DNA of 10,396 nt from an uncultured Planctomycetaceae bacterium (GTDB lineage: Bacteria; Planctomycetota; Phycisphaerae; UBA1845; UTPLA1): the NCBI GenBank assembly GCA_938008425.1, contig CALLKH010000680.1:1-10396 (forward strand). The letters are read 5' to 3'. This document shows, in pieces, positions 6,600-10,396 of this stretch; the first letter of the stretch is position 1; the number at the start of each line of letters is the position of its first letter. Made by a program: the position numbers and the translations under genes. A model generated the notes under the pieces. It did no database searches and was not told the origin of the DNA. It worked only from the letters and a program-made list of their open reading frames with translations.

Positions 6600-8519
6600 T
6601 CAGCGTCGTCGTCGTCGTTTCACAGCGATCAACCAGCACAGCGTGACGCCGATCATGAGCGGGCAACCCATGCCACAGACCGGCGCGTGAAAGAGCAGGG
6701 TGATGAGAATGCTCAATTGCTGTTCCGGCACGCACGGAGCAGGCTGCGGGCCTGGTGGTTCCTGCTGGCATGCGCCGGACTCGATGGTCAGCATGATCGT
6801 GCAGGTCGCGACGTTGCCGCCGGCGTCCGTCACGTTCACCGTGATTTCGTTGTCGCCCACCTCCAGGCCGGACAGATCGGCCGGGTCCGTGGTGATGGTC
6901 AGATCGCCGGTGGGCGTGCAGTTGTCGCTCACCGTAACTTCGACCGAAATGTTCGGCGGCGTGTACACGCAATCCTCGTTCAGCGAAACGGTCAGAGTTT
7001 GCGGGCAGTTGACGATCACCGGCGCTTCGCTGTCTGACGGCGTATAGACGCACTCGCCATCGACGCACTCGTCGAACGTGCAGTCGTCGCCGTCGTCGCA
7101 GACGATCGGCGTGTTCACGCAAACGCCGCCGACGCATTCATCGATCGTGCAAGGGTCGCCGTCGTCACAGTCTCGCGGTGTGTAGACACATTCGCCGTCG
7201 ACGCAGGTGTCGTCGGTGCACGGGTCTTCGTCGTCGCAGATGACCGGCTGCGTGGTGCAGACGCCGTCGACGCAGGCTTCGATGGTGCAGGGGTCGCCGT
7301 CGTCGGTGCATTCGATCGGCACGTACATGCAGGTCGGTTCCTGTCCCTTGCCGACCGTCGGCCCCTGTCCGTATCCGTCCAGGCAGATGTCGGTCGTGCA
7401 GGGATCGCCGTCGTCACAGAGCGGTGTGTAAACGCACTCGCCGTCGATGCACTCGCCGATCTCGCATCGATCCTCGCTGAAGCAGTAGATTGGATAGTGT
7501 TCGCACTGCCCTTCATAGCAGTAATCTTCGGTGCATGGATCGCCGTCGTCGCAATCGATCGGGATGTGCTCGCAGAAGTCGGCGGACGTATTGTCGGTGC
7601 CTGTCGGCTGTGAGGTGCAGATGTCGATGGTGCACGGGTCGCCGTCATCGCAGTCGATGGGAATATTCTCGCAGAACGACTCGCCGCGACTGGCATCGAA
7701 GCTGCAGAAGTCGATCGTACAGGGATCGCCGTCGTCGCAGTTGATGGGCGTGTAGACGCATTCGCCGTCAACGCACACGTCGGTCGTGCAGGGGTCTTCG
7801 TCGTTGCAGTGCACCGGGATGTGTTCGCAGACGAAGCCCGTGGTTCCGGAGTTCTCATCGCCGACGGGCTGCGTCGTGCAGATATCAATCGTACACGGAT
7901 CACCGTCGTCGCAATCGCGCGGCTCGTGGAAGCAGACGCCGTCGATGCAGGAATCGATCGTGCATTCGTTTCCGTCGTCACAGTTCATCGGAATGTGTTC
8001 GCAGAAGTCCGCCGAGGTGCCGGGGCCGTTTCCGCCCGGCTGCGGGTTGCAGATGTCGATGGTGCACGGATCGCCGTCATCGCAATCGAGTGGCGTGTAG
8101 ACACACTGAACGCCGTTGCCGAACCCCGGGGCTTCCTCGCAGGAATCAATCGTGCAGGGATTGCCGTCGTCGCAGTGCGGGAAATGGAAGCACTCGCCGT
8201 CGATGCACACGTCGTCGGTGCAGGGGTCCTCATCGTCGCAAATCATCGGGAAGTGTTCGCAGAATGCGCCGCCGCCTTCTGAATCAGGGTTGCAAACATC
8301 AATCGTGCAGGGGTCGCCGTCGTCGCAGTCCATCGGAATGTGAACGCACATGCCGAGGCCTTCATCGAAGAAATCCTCGGTGCAGGGATCCCCGTCATCG
8401 CACTGCTCACCGGCGCTGGACATGCCGACCATCGATCCGAGTGAAACAAGGAAGAGCGACAGGGCGAGCACCCGCGCGAACAGGCCGCGATGCAAAGTGT
8501 CAGATGAGTTGGAATACAT
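6600..8519 (-). CDS. Secreted Cys/Asp-rich protein with 17 CTDC-like repeats, HYR domain and C-terminal anchor
   Basis: 639 residues. The signal peptide (hydrophobic core 16-32) probably ends at S-S-A36. Residues 40-498 are 17 tandem units of 22-36 residues starting C-D-D-G-D-P-C-T-I-D-x-C and ending C-x-x-x-P, matching the Dictyostelium CTDC (PF00526-type) repeat. With about four cysteines per unit, the array holds about 67, presumably all disulfide-bonded, and the D-D-G-D loops are suited to metal binding. Residues 499-580 form a HYR-type Ig-like domain with four cysteines (505, 517, 534, 573). The tail has C-G-M-G-C (615-619), P-L-M, a hydrophobic segment and K-R-R-R-R-R. It is probably a surface stalk, matrix or adhesion protein. 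The start at 8519 is well supported: AGAAGGAG lies seven bases upstream and a sigma70-like promoter lies at 8667-8696. Cargo or partner is unknown. Confidence 0.93.
   Translation of the reverse strand: MYSNSSDTLHRGLFARVLALSLFLVSLGSMVGMSSAGEQCDDGDPCTEDFFDEGLGMCVHIPMDCDDGDPCTIDVCNPDSEGGGAFCEHFPMICDDEDPCTDDVCIDGECFHFPHCDDGNPCTIDSCEEAPGFGNGVQCVYTPLDCDDGDPCTIDICNPQPGGNGPGTSADFCEHIPMNCDDGNECTIDSCIDGVCFHEPRDCDDGDPCTIDICTTQPVGDENSGTTGFVCEHIPVHCNDEDPCTTDVCVDGECVYTPINCDDGDPCTIDFCSFDASRGESFCENIPIDCDDGDPCTIDICTSQPTGTDNTSADFCEHIPIDCDDGDPCTEDYCYEGQCEHYPIYCFSEDRCEIGECIDGECVYTPLCDDGDPCTTDICLDGYGQGPTVGKGQEPTCMYVPIECTDDGDPCTIEACVDGVCTTQPVICDDEDPCTDDTCVDGECVYTPRDCDDGDPCTIDECVGGVCVNTPIVCDDGDDCTFDECVDGECVYTPSDSEAPVIVNCPQTLTVSLNEDCVYTPPNISVEVTVSDNCTPTGDLTITTDPADLSGLEVGDNEITVNVTDAGGNVATCTIMLTIESGACQQEPPGPQPAPCVPEQQLSILITLLFHAPVCGMGCPLMIGVTLCWLIAVKRRRRR
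6603..6677 (-). other. C-terminal sorting-type tail of the CTDC-repeat protein
   Basis: Residues 615-639 read C-G-M-G-C-P-L-M, a hydrophobic stretch (I-G-V-T-L-C-W-L-I-A-V), then K plus five Arg encoded by CGA/CGC triplets directly before the stop. The C-G-x-G...P-L-M core and the Arg end are shared with the CLCA-like protein. Confidence 0.6.
7026..8402 (-). repeat. 17-unit CTDC-like tandem repeat array
   Basis: This stretch codes for residues 40-498. Units vary from 22 to 36 residues because the loop between the third and fourth Cys varies. Most keep C-x5-C-x4-C-xn-C. Unit 1 lacks the third Cys (T-E-D-F-F), unit 12 is the most diverged (C-F-S-E-D-R-C-E-I-G), and unit 14 has one extra residue (C-T-D-D-G). 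Long units with F-C-E-H-I/F-P (2, 5, 7, 10) are each followed by a short unit (3, 6, 8, 11), which suggests that two-unit blocks of about 51-58 residues were duplicated. Confidence 0.9.
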
Positions 8520-8666
8520 GACCGGGCTCCTTCTCTGGGGCGGAGTTCGAGGGCTCAGCTGCGCTCGATTCGTGCGCCGACTCAGATCCTCTCTTTTCAG
8601 TCGCGACGGCCATGGGCGCGAATTCTTGAAATGAAGGTTTGCCGAACGCGACGAGATATAGGTTCT

Positions 8667-8696
8667 TTTGTATCCGGAATGCGATGTTCAGGTCAA
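8667..8696 (-). promoter_or_regulatory. Sigma70-like promoter for the CTDC-repeat gene
   Basis: On the minus strand, TTGACC (8696-8691, five of six consensus matches) is separated by 18 bases from TACAAA (8672-8667, four of six). The surrounding CGGATACAA also occurs at the radical SAM promoter. The predicted leader is about 140 bases. Confidence 0.5.
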
Positions 8697-8700
8697 CGCA

Positions 8701-8743
8701 TTGAATGCGAATCCGCCCTGTCTGATGGGGCGGCCCGATTCAA
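8701..8743 (-). terminator. Hairpin downstream of mcsB
   Basis: TTGAAT and ATTCAA form the outer arms and CCGCCC and GGGCGG the inner arms, around a 9-base loop with small internal mismatches. It begins about 95 bases after the mcsB stop and ends just before the -35 of the next promoter, so it separates the two units. On the minus strand no T-tract follows. On the plus strand TTTTTT lies eight bases beyond it, but no plus-strand gene leads into it. Confidence 0.4.
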
Positions 8744-8838
8744 AGTTGCGTTTTTTCGGACGAACGGATGGAAGCGCATGTACGGCGAGCGGCGAATTCC
8801 TGATCGGGCGCCGTGCGTTCGGCTTTCGGAGCTGTGCG

Positions 8839-9894
8839 CTATTTTCCGCCGAGCTTCGCGCGGATGATGTCGGCACGGGCGCTGCTCCGCTGCTCGCCGG
8901 TCAACCGCTCGCCGTGCAGCTTCTGCAGGTGAGCCGGCTGGGTCACGATGAAGAGCTCATTGATGGACTGAATGCTCAGGTCCTTGATTCGCCCGAGATG
9001 GACGCCCATGCGAAGATGCGAAAGGTGCAGCATCGTTTCTTCGCTGCTGATCGTCCGGGCGTTCTTGAGAATTCCGTACGATCGCCACACGCGATCATCC
9101 AGCGCCAGCGGCTTTTCCTTGACGAGGCACTGCCGGGCGAGGTTTTCGTAATCGATGATCCGCGGGATGACGAGCTGCTTGAATTCGTTGACGATTTCCT
9201 GCTCGGTCCGGCCCAGCGTGACCTGGTTGCTGATCTGAAAGAGATCGCCCGTGGCCTCGGTCCCTTCACCGAAGAGTCCGCGCACCGCGAGGTGCATGTC
9301 CTTGGCAGCGCGGAAGACGCGTTCGATTTCCCCGGTGAGCTTCAACGCGGGCAGGTGAAGCATGACCGACACGCGAATGCCGGTGCCGACGTTCGTTGGG
9401 CACGCGGTCAGATAGCCGTAGCGCGGGTGAAACGCGTAGTCGATGCCCGACTCGATTCGATCGTCTATCCCGTTGATCTGCTTCCAGATGTCGTCGAGCT
9501 GAAGCCCGCCGCGCAGCGCCTGGATGCGAAGGTGGTCCTCTTCGTTCACCATGACCGAGACGGTTTCGTCCTTGGAAATGGAAACGCCGCGCGAACCCTT
9601 CGATTCAACCAGTTGCCGGCTGATCAGGTGCCGCTCCACCAGCAGTTGCCGATCGAGTTCATCGACCTGGTCGAGGTCGTAGTATTCCCATTCGCCGCCG
9701 GTCGCCTTGCGATCCAGGTGCACCCGGATCTTCTCGGCGATTTCGCGCCGCTGTTCGTCCGACGCCTTGGTGAGGAACGGGTAGTCGGCCACGTTGCGGG
9801 CAAGCCGGATGCGCGAGCTGACCACGATCTCCGACATCGGCCCTGGCTTGCCGAGCCACTGCCCCGGGTTTTTCGCAAGGGAATCTAGCATCAT
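8839..9894 (-). CDS. mcsB: McsB-type protein-arginine kinase
   Basis: 351 residues, the normal McsB length. It would phosphorylate protein arginines using ATP, in the cytoplasm, to mark damaged proteins or tune regulators. Guanido-kinase hallmarks are in order: S-S-R-I-R-L-A-R-N (26-34), N-E-E-D-H-L-R-I (117-124), C165-P-T-N-V-G-T-G (reactive Cys and ATP loop), G-T-E-A-x-G-D (211-217), and the S-S-E-E-T...L-S-x-L-R-x-G segment (283-297). The N-terminal substrate-specificity domain of creatine kinases is absent, as in McsB. The C-terminal R-D-x-x-R-A motif that in studied McsB proteins binds phosphoarginine reads R336-S-S-A-R340-A here, so the Asp is lost. The ATG at 9894 overlaps the mcsA stop as ATGA, implying translational coupling; a second ATG follows directly. 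Confidence 0.93.
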   Translation of the reverse strand: MMLDSLAKNPGQWLGKPGPMSEIVVSSRIRLARNVADYPFLTKASDEQRREIAEKIRVHLDRKATGGEWEYYDLDQVDELDRQLLVERHLISRQLVESKGSRGVSISKDETVSVMVNEEDHLRIQALRGGLQLDDIWKQINGIDDRIESGIDYAFHPRYGYLTACPTNVGTGIRVSVMLHLPALKLTGEIERVFRAAKDMHLAVRGLFGEGTEATGDLFQISNQVTLGRTEQEIVNEFKQLVIPRIIDYENLARQCLVKEKPLALDDRVWRSYGILKNARTISSEETMLHLSHLRMGVHLGRIKDLSIQSINELFIVTQPAHLQKLHGERLTGEQRSSARADIIRAKLGGK

Positions 9895-10394
9895 TGTTCG
9901 TCATACGCGCGGAGTTGATCGCGAATCCGCGCGGCCTCTTCATATTTCTCGTCGTCCACCGCCTGGATCAACTCGCGGCGGAGTCGAATCAGATCGCCTT
10001 CCGAGCTGAGCGGCTGCTTGTCGCGCCGCGGCTGCTTGCCGACGTGGTGAGACGCGCCCTGATGGGCCCGTTCGACCAGCGCGATGAGGGCCTTCTCGAA
10101 GGCGTCGTAATCACAAGGACAGCCGAGCAGCCCGTTGTTTCGAAACTCGACGAACGTCAACTTGCATTTCGGGCACCGCAAATCGGCAATCTGCTGGGCC
10201 GTGACCTTGCCGCCGCTGATGAAGGTGGTGAGCATCTGGCTCAGATTGACCGACGCCGGGGCGGAGGACATGACGCCCTCCTTTTGGGCGCAGGTCTCGC
10301 ACAGGTGGCGCTCCTTTTTTTCACCGTGGGGGGTGATGTCGGTCATGTGAACCGTGGCGGGCTGCTTTTTACAGGCGTTACAGGGCAGGTGCAT
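9891..10394 (-). CDS. mcsA: McsA-type zinc-binding activator with UVR motif
   Basis: 167 residues. It is a partner of McsB in the cytoplasm; in Firmicutes it activates the kinase. Zinc-binding pairs are C5-x2-C8, C32-x2-C35 and C74-x2-C77, with a fourth site that is C92-P-C94-D-Y instead of the usual C-x2-C-Y. The family phrases P-A-T-V-H and H-L-C-E-T-C-A are present. Residues 133-164 form a UVR motif helix pair (L-R-R-E-L...Y-E-E-A-A-R-I-R-D), also seen in UvrB and UvrC. The ATG at 10394 is two bases from the window edge, so its ribosome binding site and any upstream ctsR-like gene cannot be seen; an earlier start is possible. The stop overlaps the mcsB start by four bases. Confidence 0.9.
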   Translation of the reverse strand: MHLPCNACKKQPATVHMTDITPHGEKKERHLCETCAQKEGVMSSAPASVNLSQMLTTFISGGKVTAQQIADLRCPKCKLTFVEFRNNGLLGCPCDYDAFEKALIALVERAHQGASHHVGKQPRRDKQPLSSEGDLIRLRRELIQAVDDEKYEEAARIRDQLRAYDEQ

Positions 10395-10396
10395 CC

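Larger units (their letters stand above)
8520..8838. other. 319-base intergenic region between mcsB and the CTDC-repeat gene
   Basis: It holds a hairpin after mcsB, a sigma70-like promoter, a leader of about 140 bases, and a strong ribosome binding site (AGAAGGAG, 8534-8527) for the downstream gene. No convincing reading frame is seen. Confidence 0.55.

Noticed and set aside
7115..7981. Minus-strand frame rich in Thr/Ala/Ser/Arg within the CTDC-repeat gene
   Set aside because: It is an alternate frame of the tandem repeats, which have clear Cys spacing in the chosen frame.
7026..8402. CRISPR array, suggested by regular short repeats
   Set aside because: The repeats are in frame, code for CDDGDPCT-type units, and vary in spacing with no unique spacers.
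8631..8867. 78-residue plus-strand frame in the mcsB-CTDC gap
   Set aside because: It crosses the predicted promoter and hairpin, is Arg-rich, and runs antisense into the end of mcsB.
8668..9888. Long plus-strand frame of 406 residues opposite mcsB
   Set aside because: mcsB on the other strand has every guanido-kinase motif; the antisense product is unlike any known family.

Overview
The window looks like chromosomal DNA of a GC-rich, Gram-negative-type bacterium, most likely a planctomycete (Planctomycetota). The grounds are an mcsA-mcsB pair outside the Firmicutes, two large secreted Cys/Asp-rich proteins built from repeats more familiar from eukaryotes, and C-terminal Cys-Gly / hydrophobic / Arg-cluster tails. 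The taxonomy is inference. No RNA gene, insertion sequence, integrase or CRISPR array is visible.

Layout. A small NTF2-like (SnoaL/DUF4440-type) probable lipoprotein lies on the plus strand at the left edge. It converges on five minus-strand genes; hairpins fill the 87-base convergent gap. Reading the minus strand in its own direction (right to left), the genes are mcsA (to the right edge), mcsB (ATGA overlap with mcsA), a 639-residue secreted protein with 17 Dictyostelium-CTDC-like repeats plus a HYR domain, a 619-residue B12-binding-type radical SAM enzyme, and a 1052-residue secreted zinc-metalloprotease/VWA protein ending in thrombospondin type 3 repeats. Three gaps of 317, 319 and 681 bases separate these units. 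Two contain a credible sigma70-like promoter and all contain inverted repeats, so mcsAB, the repeat protein, the radical SAM gene and the VWA protein are probably separate transcription units.

How they work. McsA and McsB form a protein-arginine kinase and its zinc-binding activator, used in protein quality control. The two large proteins are exported, rich in disulfides and acidic calcium-type loops, and end in similar tails, which suggests one shared surface-anchoring route. The radical SAM enzyme has no recognisable substrate.

The most notable item is the 1052-residue protein. Its HExxH...DEY zinc site, Cys-rich segment, MIDAS-bearing VWA domain and following beta-sandwich occur in the same order, with the same local motifs, as in animal CLCA proteins (self-cleaving metalloproteases once called calcium-activated chloride channel regulators). 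Here they are fused to calcium-type TSP3 repeats and a bacterial C-terminal anchor.
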